Positions 34,234-41,488 of a stretch of 64,000 bases of DNA are shown here, piece by piece (the stretch's first letter is position 1; each line of letters starts with the position of its first letter). Location: contig DWXJ01000032.1 in assembly GCA_019119285.1 (NCBI GenBank), positions 1 to 64,000 on the forward strand, given 5' to 3'. The position numbers and the translations under genes were made by a program. This DNA comes from Merdimonas faecigallinarum (lineage in GTDB: Bacteria > Bacillota > Clostridia > Lachnospirales > Lachnospiraceae). Under the pieces are notes generated by a model, which was not told where the DNA came from, made no database searches, and worked only from the letters and a program-made list of their open reading frames with translations.

Positions 34234-35047
34234 AGAGGGGAAAGAGACCCTGGAACGTGCGGGAATTGCAGAGGCCGAACTGGACGCCTGGTATCTTTTA
34301 GAATATGTGACAGGGATCAGCAGGGCTTCTTATTATGGGGATCCCGGACGGGTGGTTTCAGAGGAAGATCTTTGCCGTTACAGAGAGTGTATTGAAAAAA
34401 GAGCAGTGCATATCCCTTTACAGCATATCACCGGAGAGCAGGAGTTTATGGGGCTTTCTTTCCGGGTGAATGACCAGGTGCTGATCCCGAGACAGGATAC
34501 GGAGACGCTGGTAGAAGAAGCGCTGAAGTATGCCATGCCTGGTATGCGGGTGCTGGATCTGTGTACCGGATCCGGCTGTATTTTAATCAGTCTGCTCCAT
34601 TTCTGCCCTGGACTGACCGGCGTTGGAAGCGATATTTCCGCAGAAGCTCTTAAAATGGCAAGGACAAACGGACAGAGACTGCATGTGGAAGAAAGGGCAC
34701 AGTGGCTCTGCGGAGATCTGTTTGAAAAAGTAACAGGCGCTTTCGATCTGATCATATCGAATCCGCCGTATATCCGTTCTGCAGAGATTGAAGAACTGCA
34801 GGAGGAAGTGCGGCTGTATGATCCCAGGATCGCATTGGACGGAGCGGAAGACGGTCTGCTTTTTTACCGGAGGATCATCGAAGAAAGTAAAAGTTATCTG
34901 AAGAATGGCGGACGCCTGCTGTTTGAGATTGGCTGCGACCAGGGGAGAGACGTGGCGGAACTGCTGGAAAATGCCGGGTATACGGAAGTTTCTGTGAAAA
35001 AAGATCTGGCAGGTCTTGACCGTGTTGCGGCGGGAAGGTTACAATAA
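34196..35047 (+). CDS. prmC: Release factor glutamine methyltransferase
   Basis: A 283-residue SAM-dependent methyltransferase that modifies the GGQ glutamine of release factors. The helical N-terminal substrate domain is followed by the SAM site VLDLCTGSGCI and the catalytic NPPYI motif. CTGGAGAG ahead supports the ATG at 34196, inside the end of the DUF1385 gene. Its substrate RF1 is encoded immediately downstream. Confidence 0.95.
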   Translation: MNGKILTLQQIYREGKETLERAGIAEAELDAWYLLEYVTGISRASYYGDPGRVVSEEDLCRYRECIEKRAVHIPLQHITGEQEFMGLSFRVNDQVLIPRQDTETLVEEALKYAMPGMRVLDLCTGSGCILISLLHFCPGLTGVGSDISAEALKMARTNGQRLHVEERAQWLCGDLFEKVTGAFDLIISNPPYIRSAEIEELQEEVRLYDPRIALDGAEDGLLFYRRIIEESKSYLKNGGRLLFEIGCDQGRDVAELLENAGYTEVSVKKDLAGLDRVAAGRLQ

Positions 35048-35091
35048 AAGACAGTGAGTCTTGAATGTATGGAAATGAAGGAGGAATACTC

Positions 35092-36162
35092 ATGTTTGAT
35101 AAATTAGAAGATCTGGTTGTAAGACTGGAGGAGATCTTAAGTGAGCTGCAGGAGCCGGATGTGGCAAACGATCAGAATCGGTTCCGGAAGCTGATGAAGG
35201 AACAAAACGACCTGACGCCGATCGTTGAGGCATATCAGGAGTACAAAACCTGTAAGCAGAATATTGAGGACAGCCTTCAGATGCTGGAAGAAGAGTCTGA
35301 TGAAGAACTGCGTGAACTGGCAAAAGAAGAGCTGAATGATTCCAAGGCAAGAGTAGAAGAACTGGAGCATGAATTAAAAATTCTCCTTCTGCCGAAAGAT
35401 CCCAATGATGAAAAGAACGTAGTCGTTGAGATCCGTGCAGGAGCAGGAGGAGACGAAGCGGCATTGTTCGCCGCTGAAATCTACCGGATGTATCTGCACT
35501 ATGCAGAGAGTCAGCACTGGAAAGTAGAACTGGTAGAATGTGAAGAGATCGGGATCGGCGGAATGAAGAATGTGACCTTTATGATTGACGGAAAAGGGGC
35601 ATATTCCAAGATGAAATACGAATCCGGTGTACATCGGGTACAGAGAGTGCCGGAAACCGAGTCGGGCGGACGGATCCATACTTCCACCATTACGGTAGCC
35701 GTGATGCCGGAAGCAGAAGATGTAGATATCCAGATTGATGAAAAAGACATCCGGATCGATGTCATGCGCGCGTCCGGAAACGGCGGTCAGTGCGTCAATA
35801 CCACAGACTCTGCGGTACGTCTGACCCATTATCCTACCGGTATTGTAATCTACAGCCAGACAGAAAAATCACAGCTGCAGAATAAAGAAAAAGCATTCGC
35901 ACTGCTGCGCGCAAAACTCTATGATCTGGAGTGCCAGAAGCGCCACGATGCAGAAGCAGAAGCAAGAAAGAGTCAGATCGGAACCGGCGACCGTTCCGAA
36001 AAAATCAGAACCTACAACTTCCCGCAGGGACGCGTCACCGATCACCGTATCGGACTGACTCTCTATAAACTCGACAAAATCATGAACGGAGATATCCAGG
36101 AAATCATAGACGCCTGCATCGCAGCCGATCAGGCAGCCAAACTCGCAAACATGAACGAATAG
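35092..36162 (+). CDS. prfA: Peptide chain release factor 1
   Basis: A 356-residue RF1 reading UAA and UAG. The stop-codon recognition motif is PET in HRVQRVPETESGGRIHTS, and the catalytic GGQ sits in SGNGGQCVNTTDSAVR. GAAGGAGGAA lies just before the ATG at 35092. The final codons and the following bases (36156-36171) recur as an inverted copy in the hairpin repeats downstream. Confidence 0.97.
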   Translation: MFDKLEDLVVRLEEILSELQEPDVANDQNRFRKLMKEQNDLTPIVEAYQEYKTCKQNIEDSLQMLEEESDEELRELAKEELNDSKARVEELEHELKILLLPKDPNDEKNVVVEIRAGAGGDEAALFAAEIYRMYLHYAESQHWKVELVECEEIGIGGMKNVTFMIDGKGAYSKMKYESGVHRVQRVPETESGGRIHTSTITVAVMPEAEDVDIQIDEKDIRIDVMRASGNGGQCVNTTDSAVRLTHYPTGIVIYSQTEKSQLQNKEKAFALLRAKLYDLECQKRHDAEAEARKSQIGTGDRSEKIRTYNFPQGRVTDHRIGLTLYKLDKIMNGDIQEIIDACIAADQAAKLANMNE

Positions 36163-36171
36163 CACGAACGC

Positions 36172-36232
36172 AAAAGCGAGAAGGGACTCTGGATCCATGC
36201 TTGCATAGGATCCAGAGTCCCTTCTCGCTTTT
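36172..36232. terminator. Long terminator hairpin after prfA
   Basis: A 25-base perfect stem (AAAAGCGAGAAGGGACTC and onward through GGATCC, 36172-36196, against 36208-36232) with a loop that can pair further (ATGC/GCAT). It ends in TTTT. The symmetric A and T ends would work on both strands. Confidence 0.8.
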
Positions 36233-36241
36233 ATGTGAGTC

Positions 36242-36423
36242 AAACGAACACCGAGATAAAGCGAAGCGGAATCGAGGTGGCGTTCGTGCTATTCGGGGGA
36301 AGAGTAAACGAACACCGAGATAAAGCGAAGCGGAATCGAGGTGGCGTTCGTGCTATTCGGGGGAAGAGTAAACGAACACCGAGAAATGCGAAGCATTTAG
36401 AGGTGGCGTTCGCTGTTCCAACC
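36242..36423. repeat. Three 64-bp-period hairpin repeats
   Basis: Units begin with AAACGAACACCGAGA at 36242, 36306 and 36370. The first two are identical over the whole unit; the third is diverged in the stem centre and truncated at its end. Each unit can fold: ACGAAC pairs with GTTCGT, CACC with GGTG, around a GAA tip. In the third unit the inner stem becomes AAATGC/GCATTT. No gene is supported here. With the Rpn leader this explains the gene-free stretch 36163-36648. Confidence 0.75.
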
Positions 36424-36639
36424 ATTGACACCTTCCTTTTCCATCTGCTATCATATACTTGCAAATACATATTCTGTATTTATCTTTTTTTCTTCCGCAG
36501 TATCGCGGAACCATTCCAAACTTCAAAAACAAAATCTGTATCGCAGGATCTGAAAACGCCGGGAATGGCAGAAGGATTCTCCTCCTTTCTTTTCTCAAAT
36601 TCTCCTTGGCTTTTCAGAGAAAAAGCAATACAATGAAAG
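36424..36639 (+). repeat. Rpn leader, copy 1 of an inverted 216-bp repeat
   Basis: The 216 bases before the Rpn gene recur inverted at 41167-41382 with three mismatches that I can count. The segment carries a promoter at its left edge and a leader of about 190 bases. Confidence 0.85.
36425..36454 (+). promoter_or_regulatory. Promoter of the Rpn-family gene
   Basis: TTGACA (36425-36430), 18 bases, TATCAT (36449-36454). Both copies of the repeat begin at this -35 element and conserve it. Confidence 0.5.
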
Positions 36640-36648
36640 GAGAAAACT

Positions 36649-37527
36649 ATGCAAAAAAGGAATCTTGAAGAGCTGAATCTACTGGATGATTTTCTGATGG
36701 GAAGCGTGTTAAGCTACCCGGGGATCGGCCCGGAAGTATGCCGGAGAATGGTATCCATTATCCTGAACCGGGAAATCAAACAGATCCGGATCATTCCCCA
36801 GAAAGTATATTTTGGCGCAGACACAGACAAACACGGCATCCGCCTGGACGTTTATGCAGAAGAAAAAGCAGATGACCTAAATACGGTTTATGATATCGAA
36901 CCGGACAAAGACGGAAGAGAATCTCTGCGTCTGGCATTGCCTAAACGGGCCCGCTTCTACCATGCAAAGATAGACGCAGACAGTCTGGCATCCGGGGAAG
37001 ATTACGGGAAACTGAAAAATGTAATTGTGATCTTTATATGTCCCTATGATCCTTTTCAGTTAAACCGTATGGTCTACACGATCAAAAGCTGCTGCGTGGA
37101 GGAACCGGGTCTTGTCTATGAAGACGGAGCCAGAACCATATTTCTATATACGAAGGGAATAAAAGGAAATCCGCCGGCGGAACTTCAACGGCTTTTGCAG
37201 TATCTGGAAGATTCCAGGGAAGAGAATGCAAAGGATGCGGATCTTATGGCCATCCATCAGATGGTTCAGAAAGTGAAGCATGACAGGGAGGTGTCACTGG
37301 AGTATATGAAGATATTTGAACGGGAGCGTCTGATACGTGAGGACGGTTATGCAAGTGGCAAAGAAGCAGAATTGGTAGAGATCATTCGACGGAAACAGCA
37401 GAAGGGACTTTCTGCAGATGACATTGCAGAATGGCTGGAACTGGATAAGGAGTATGTTGAAAAGGTGATGAAACTTCTGGAAGAGAACCCGGATGCGGAT
37501 GATATGGCCATTCTGGCCATGGTTTGA
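36649..37527 (+). CDS. Rpn-family PD-(D/E)XK nuclease / putative transposase
   Basis: A 292-residue protein of the Rpn (recombination-promoting nuclease, PDDEXK_2) family. The nuclease core is in the first half: GIRLDVYAEE holds the metal Asp, YDIEPDKDG the next acidic strand, and LPKRARFYHAKID the helix that follows. The usual lysine or glutamine after the acidic strand is replaced by Pro-Asp, so activity is uncertain. The C-terminal half is helical with a helix-turn-helix-like KGLSADDIAEWLELDKEYVEKV. GAAAGGAG precedes the ATG. A truncated inverted copy lies 3.3 kb away. No terminal repeats or target duplications were found. Confidence 0.85.
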   Translation: MQKRNLEELNLLDDFLMGSVLSYPGIGPEVCRRMVSIILNREIKQIRIIPQKVYFGADTDKHGIRLDVYAEEKADDLNTVYDIEPDKDGRESLRLALPKRARFYHAKIDADSLASGEDYGKLKNVIVIFICPYDPFQLNRMVYTIKSCCVEEPGLVYEDGARTIFLYTKGIKGNPPAELQRLLQYLEDSREENAKDADLMAIHQMVQKVKHDREVSLEYMKIFERERLIREDGYASGKEAELVEIIRRKQQKGLSADDIAEWLELDKEYVEKVMKLLEENPDADDMAILAMV

Positions 37528-37533
37528 AATCAC

Positions 37534-37563
37534 TTGTAATAGCACTGGATTTTATGCTATACT
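37534..37563 (+). promoter_or_regulatory. Promoter of the leader-ORF/MFS unit
   Basis: TTGTAA (37534-37539), 18 bases, TATACT (37558-37563) with an extended TG motif before the -10 box. Confidence 0.55.
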
Positions 37564-37583
37564 ACACATGGATTTGACAAGGA

Positions 37584-37710
37584 GGGCGCACAAATGGGCT
37601 GGAAAACACCATTTTTGATGATTCAAAAAGGCAGCTTTTTTGGTATTCACGCTATAAGTGCGCCCATTTTTAGATAATCTGTCATTATGATCTGTAATTC
37701 TAAAATGGGC
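37584..37710 (+). promoter_or_regulatory. Leader-peptide attenuator of the MFS gene
   Basis: GGGCGCAC (37584-37591) pairs with GTGCGCCC (37658-37665), followed by ATTTTT: a terminator whose loop encloses a 27-codon ORF. The right arm plus its T run (37662-37673) can instead pair with CTAAAATGGGC (37700-37710). The two folds exclude each other. A ribosome stalled on the leader would cover the left arm and favour the second fold, allowing read-through. Confidence 0.6.
37594..37677 (+). CDS. 27-residue leader peptide
   Basis: A short ORF starting MGWKTPFLMIQKG and ending HAISAPIFR, then TAA. AAGGAGGG (37579-37586) lies seven bases before the ATG, among the strongest ribosome sites in the window. 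It spans the loop and right arm of a terminator ahead of the MFS gene. It resembles in concept the regulatory leader peptides of ribosome-targeting antibiotic resistance genes; I do not recognise the peptide itself. Confidence 0.6.
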   Translation: MGWKTPFLMIQKGSFFGIHAISAPIFR

Positions 37711-37751
37711 ATTATTCTTGAATTTATGAATGACTATGAAAGGATAATGCT

Positions 37752-38960
37752 ATGAATATCAAGAAACAAATTTCCAGATTATATTTATATGAAATTGTCA
37801 GTGGTCTACAGATCGTAGATGCTGTGTGGGTCTTTTTTTTGTTGGAGCGGGGATTTTCTCTTGCACAGGTAGGGATCGCAGAAGGGGTTTTTCATGCGGT
37901 GAGCATGTGCTTTGAAATTCCAAGCGGTATGGTTTCAGATACCATAGGGAGAAGAAAGACGTTGATGCTGGCCGGGATTGTATCGGCGGTTTCTGCTTTT
38001 TGTATGATCGTATCGGATGCTTTTTTTATGATTCTCCTGGCAATGGGGATAAACGCCGTCAGCTACAATCTGGTTTCCGGGACAAGAGAAGCTCTGACAT
38101 ATGACAGCCTGCTGGAAGCGGGAGAAGAAAAAAACTATCTCAAAGTAGCTTCCAGACAGGATTTTCTATATGAAGGGCTGTTTGCATTCACGAACCTGAT
38201 GAGTATTGTAACAGTAGCTATCGGATATCAAAAAGCATACTTTCTCTCGATCCTGCAGGGGATTTTATGTACTGTTTGTGCAGCTTCTCTGCAAGAGGCA
38301 ATGGAAGGTCAAAGAACTTTCGGAGAAAGACGAATAACAGCCGATCTGTTTCGGGAGGTTGGAGCACATTTTCTTCAAACAGCTGCCCTCTTGCGAAAAG
38401 TTCCGGAGATTGCCTGGCGTATGGCATATTCCGGCCTTATATCCGCAGCCGTGTATGTGGTCTACATGCTTCTTCAGGACCATCTGGTAGAGACCGGACT
38501 GGAACCGGGATTTCTCGGTATTCCGCTGCTTTTGATCTCTCTTTGTTCCATGGCTGGAGCCGTGCTGACAGAAAAAACCGGAAGAATGTCTCTCCGGTTC
38601 TTTTACCTGGCTGGTGGAATTCTGACAGGGATCTTCCTCTTTTTGAGCGGAAGGAAGTCTCTGGCTGTTTCTGTAGCAGGAGCTGGCGCCGCCCATTGTA
38701 TCGGCGAAATGATCATGCTTCGTACTGAGGCCGAAAACCAAAAAGATTTTTCCGGCAGTTCCAGAGCTACTATGGTATCGGTGGGAAGTATGGCTTATAG
38801 CGTATTCATGGTGCTTTTAAGTCCGGCGGCTGGAGTGGCTGCGGAAAAGTTCTCCATTTTGGCAGCCTTTTCCATGTTGGGACTTTTGACAACGGCAGCC
38901 GGTCTGATTATGTTTGTCCGGCGCGCTGCTACAACTCGATCTCTTCCGCATGAGGAATAA
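37752..38960 (+). CDS. MFS transporter (probable efflux)
   Basis: A 402-residue membrane protein with about twelve helices. MFS motif A is visible as GMVSDTIGRRKTLML near residues 58-72. The arrangement and the leader-peptide attenuator suggest drug or toxin export, but the substrate cannot be named. The short cytosolic tail ends SLPHEE. GAAAGGA lies ahead of the ATG. The last 32 bases overlap the end of the convergent channel gene. Confidence 0.87.
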   Translation: MNIKKQISRLYLYEIVSGLQIVDAVWVFFLLERGFSLAQVGIAEGVFHAVSMCFEIPSGMVSDTIGRRKTLMLAGIVSAVSAFCMIVSDAFFMILLAMGINAVSYNLVSGTREALTYDSLLEAGEEKNYLKVASRQDFLYEGLFAFTNLMSIVTVAIGYQKAYFLSILQGILCTVCAASLQEAMEGQRTFGERRITADLFREVGAHFLQTAALLRKVPEIAWRMAYSGLISAAVYVVYMLLQDHLVETGLEPGFLGIPLLLISLCSMAGAVLTEKTGRMSLRFFYLAGGILTGIFLFLSGRKSLAVSVAGAGAAHCIGEMIMLRTEAENQKDFSGSSRATMVSVGSMAYSVFMVLLSPAAGVAAEKFSILAAFSMLGLLTTAAGLIMFVRRAATTRSLPHEE

Positions 38961-40140
38961 AGGTTTGTGTATAGATAATTACCACATCCCGTTCACGCAG
39001 GATCATATTTCCATTCGGAATTAGAACCTTACCCCGCCGCTTGATCAGTACGATGATCGAGTGGCGGGAAATATCCAGATCCCGGATACGTTCTCCGATC
39101 CAGGGATGATTGACGGAAAGGGAAATTTCCTTTAATTTAATTTTCTGTTTATCGTCTTTAAAAGATTCGGCGCCCAATACCAGCACATCGTTCGCATGAA
39201 GCATCATATTCCCTCTTGGTACCAGGATCCGGCCATCCCTCTGGATAGCGGAAACAATAACGCTTGCCGGAAGTTTCAGCTGCCCCACCGTATGTCCGGG
39301 CCAGAAATCTTGTTCTGTCAGATGAATTTTGATGAAATGGATATCTGCCTCCGGACCGATCTCTGCAATCCGTTTGATCCGGGAATATTGATCTACGAAT
39401 CCTGCAGATATGATACCGGTCGGGATAGCAACCATTCCTACGCCAAGGAAGGTGATAAAGATTCCGAACATTTTACCAAGGGTAGTAATGGGATAAATAT
39501 CTCCATAGCCGACAGTCAGCAATGTGGATGCGGACCACCAGATTCCGGAAAAGGCATTAGTAAAGACCTCCGGTTGTGCTTTATGTTCCAGACTGTACAT
39601 ACAGAGGCTGGAACCGATCATCAACATCAAAATAATAAAGACTGAGGAAATAAGCTGCTGCTTCTTCCCTGCAATAACATCTGTGATCACGCTTAGCGAG
39701 TCATAATAAGCATTGATGCGGAAAAGCCGAAAGATCCGCACGATCCGCAGCATACGGAATGCCACAGCGCCTTCCGGGAAAAAGAAGGGAAGGTACTGGG
39801 GCAAAAAAGACAACAGATCTACAAGACCGGTAAATGAACAGACATAACGCCGCACAGCCCGCCACTGCGGAAGCTCCGGATATAAGTATTTGGCAGTCCA
39901 TACCCGCAGGATATAGTCGATCATAAACAGGGCGACTGTAACCTCTTCCACTGCGGACAGAAGGGCACCATATTGTTCCCGGTAGTTATCAAACGTGTAC
40001 AAAATACTAACTGCAAGATTCAAAATGATGCAGAATGCATTAAAAAAATCATAGATTCTGCTGACATAGTCATATTCTGTGCCGACCTCAATGATCTCAA
40101 AAATTCTATTCCTGCGTTTTTCGTAAGTAGATTGATTCAT
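38929..40140 (-). CDS. Voltage-sensor-type K+ channel with RCK C-terminal domains
   Basis: A 403-residue six-helix channel protein. An S4-like helix with regular arginines (FRMLRIVRIFRLFR, about residues 125-140) and the pore loop with selectivity filter TVGYGD near residue 213 are clear. The cytosolic part (about 255-403) holds two TrkA-C-like (RCK_C) domains, each with a conserved ILVPRGN or VLIPNGN turn, that likely bind a regulatory ligand. It would pass potassium under voltage or ligand control. GGGAGATAAC precedes the start. It overlaps the MFS gene tail to tail by 32 bases. Confidence 0.88.
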   Translation of the reverse strand: MNQSTYEKRRNRIFEIIEVGTEYDYVSRIYDFFNAFCIILNLAVSILYTFDNYREQYGALLSAVEEVTVALFMIDYILRVWTAKYLYPELPQWRAVRRYVCSFTGLVDLLSFLPQYLPFFFPEGAVAFRMLRIVRIFRLFRINAYYDSLSVITDVIAGKKQQLISSVFIILMLMIGSSLCMYSLEHKAQPEVFTNAFSGIWWSASTLLTVGYGDIYPITTLGKMFGIFITFLGVGMVAIPTGIISAGFVDQYSRIKRIAEIGPEADIHFIKIHLTEQDFWPGHTVGQLKLPASVIVSAIQRDGRILVPRGNMMLHANDVLVLGAESFKDDKQKIKLKEISLSVNHPWIGERIRDLDISRHSIIVLIKRRGKVLIPNGNMILRERDVVIIYTQTFIPHAEEIEL

Positions 40141-40164
40141 GTTATCTCCCGTTATAAATCTAAA

Positions 40165-40872
40165 TTAAAGGATAGTCTCCTGCCCTTCGAATCTTAATGG
40201 AACGACCTGTTTCTTAAAAAGGCTGCCTTTCGGAGAGGCGAGAAACGTAGAAATCATCTCATAGTCCTTCCAGAAATGCATCGGAAAGACATGAGCCGTT
40301 TTTGTGTGCTCCAGGATGTATAAAAAGCCTTTGTCATACCAGTCTTCCTGGCGGGGATCTAAAGGTAGAAAAGCCGCAAAGAGTTCCATTCCCTCTAACG
40401 GTGCAGTATATTTTTTAAAATTAGCAGTCATATTATGATTGTATTGTTTGGTTTCTTCTTTCCACACCCACCAGTTCAGATCTCCGGCGTGGTAAATCCA
40501 TTTATCATGAAACCGTACCAGAAATGCCACGCCGAAATCCGTAGAGTGCAGCGTACGGATCAGAAGCTGTCCATTCATGAGCGACAGTTCCTGGCCGGGA
40601 CGCATTGTATACAGATCCTTTGGAAGTTCTTCCGGAGAGATCTTCCTGTGGCGAAGGACATCGTGAGATAGAATATAAGTCGCACCCGCATGAGCTTGAA
40701 TCTGAAAAATGGCAGGATTAAAGTGGTCTGCATGGAAATGGGATACAAATATGTACAAAGGTTTCTCTGGTGGAACGTCCGGAAGTTTTCCTTCGTAATA
40801 ATCAAACAGCCATATACAGTCCGGCCATTCCACCCAGAAGCCGCTGTGACCGATATACGTTACTTTGATCAT
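40165..40872 (-). CDS. Metallo-beta-lactamase-fold hydrolase
   Basis: A 235-residue metallohydrolase. The metal motif is SHFHADHFNP near residues 44-53, with a later HAGDLNWW (His, Asp) and the C-terminal VFPMHFWKDY His. It is of the small UlaG/RomA-like type; the substrate is unknown. Its ATG overlaps the stop of the truncated Rpn ORF (ATGA), so it is now translated behind that fragment and may use its promoter. It precedes the channel gene with a 24-base gap, in the same direction. Confidence 0.85.
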   Translation of the reverse strand: MIKVTYIGHSGFWVEWPDCIWLFDYYEGKLPDVPPEKPLYIFVSHFHADHFNPAIFQIQAHAGATYILSHDVLRHRKISPEELPKDLYTMRPGQELSLMNGQLLIRTLHSTDFGVAFLVRFHDKWIYHAGDLNWWVWKEETKQYNHNMTANFKKYTAPLEGMELFAAFLPLDPRQEDWYDKGFLYILEHTKTAHVFPMHFWKDYEMISTFLASPKGSLFKKQVVPLRFEGQETIL

Positions 40873-41159
40873 GATAACTCCTTGAGTTTCATTACTTTTT
40901 CAACATATTCCTTATCCAGTTCCAGCCATTCTGCGATGTCATCCGCAGAAAGTCCCTTCTGCTGTTTCCGGCGAATGATCTCTACCAACTCCGCTTCTTT
41001 GCCAGCTTCTTTGCCGCTTGCATAACCGTCCTCTTTGCCACTTGCGTAACCATCCTCTTTGCCACTTGCATAACCGTCCTCACGTATCAGACGCTCCCGT
41101 TCAAATATTTTCATATACTCCAGTGACACCTCCCTGTCATGCTTCACTTTCTGTACCAT
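40869..41159 (-). pseudogene. Truncated Rpn-family fragment (C-terminal part)
   Basis: A 96-residue ORF matching the C-terminal third of the Rpn protein at 36649-37527 almost exactly, from MVQKVKHDREV to EYVEKVMKL. The whole nuclease half is missing: the 216-bp leader is joined to the codon for the internal Met with only AAAATAG between them, equal to loss of 621 bases. The last 15 or so residues are replaced by KELS. A GYASGKED octapeptide is expanded to three copies. It could be expressed from the retained promoter, but without a catalytic domain. Confidence 0.8.
41010..41081 (-). repeat. Three tandem 24-bp units coding GYASGKED
   Basis: Three 24-base units (41010-41033, 41034-41057, 41058-41081) differ at a few positions. 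The full-length Rpn gene has only one such unit at the matching place, so the tract expanded in this copy. Confidence 0.85.
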
Positions 41160-41166
41160 CTATTTT

Positions 41167-41382
41167 CTTTCATTGTATTGCTTTTTCTCTGAAAAGCCAA
41201 GGAGAATTTGAGAAAAGAAAGGAGGAGAATCCTTCTGCCATTCCCGGCATTTTCAGATCCTGCGATACAGATTTTGTCTTTGAAGTTTGGAATAGTTCCG
41301 CGATACTGCGGAAGAAAAAAAGATAAATACAGAATATGTATTTGCAAGTATATGATAGCAGATGGAAAAGGAAGGTGTCAAT
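41167..41382 (-). repeat. Rpn leader, copy 2 (inverted)
   Basis: Inverted copy of 36424-36639, equal in length with three mismatches. It keeps the promoter, with TTGACA at 41376-41381 and TATCAT at 41352-41357 on the minus strand. With the bile salt hydrolase promoter it fills the gene-free stretch 41160-41488. Confidence 0.85.
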
Positions 41383-41431
41383 ACGCGGACAGTATGCGAT
41401 AAATAGAGGGAATCTCTTCTGGGAGAATGAA

Positions 41432-41460
41432 TTGTAATATTTCCGGGAATCGTCTATGAT
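41432..41460 (+). promoter_or_regulatory. Bile salt hydrolase promoter
   Basis: TTGTAA (41432-41437), 17 bases, TATGAT (41455-41460), then AAAGGAG and the start at 41489. Confidence 0.6.
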
Positions 41461-41488
41461 AGTAGACAGAAAGGAGCACAGCTTATTT

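Noticed and set aside
36242..36423. CRISPR array
   Set aside because: The 64-bp units are contiguous with no unique spacers, and there are no cas genes.
36235..36636. A 133-codon open frame over the hairpin repeats and Rpn leader
   Set aside because: It is made of repeat units translated in frame, lacks a ribosome site, and crosses a promoter-leader region shared with the inverted copy.
36424..41382. Composite transposon bounded by the Rpn copies
   Set aside because: No terminal inverted repeats or target-site duplications were found at either boundary, and Rpn proteins are not established transposases.
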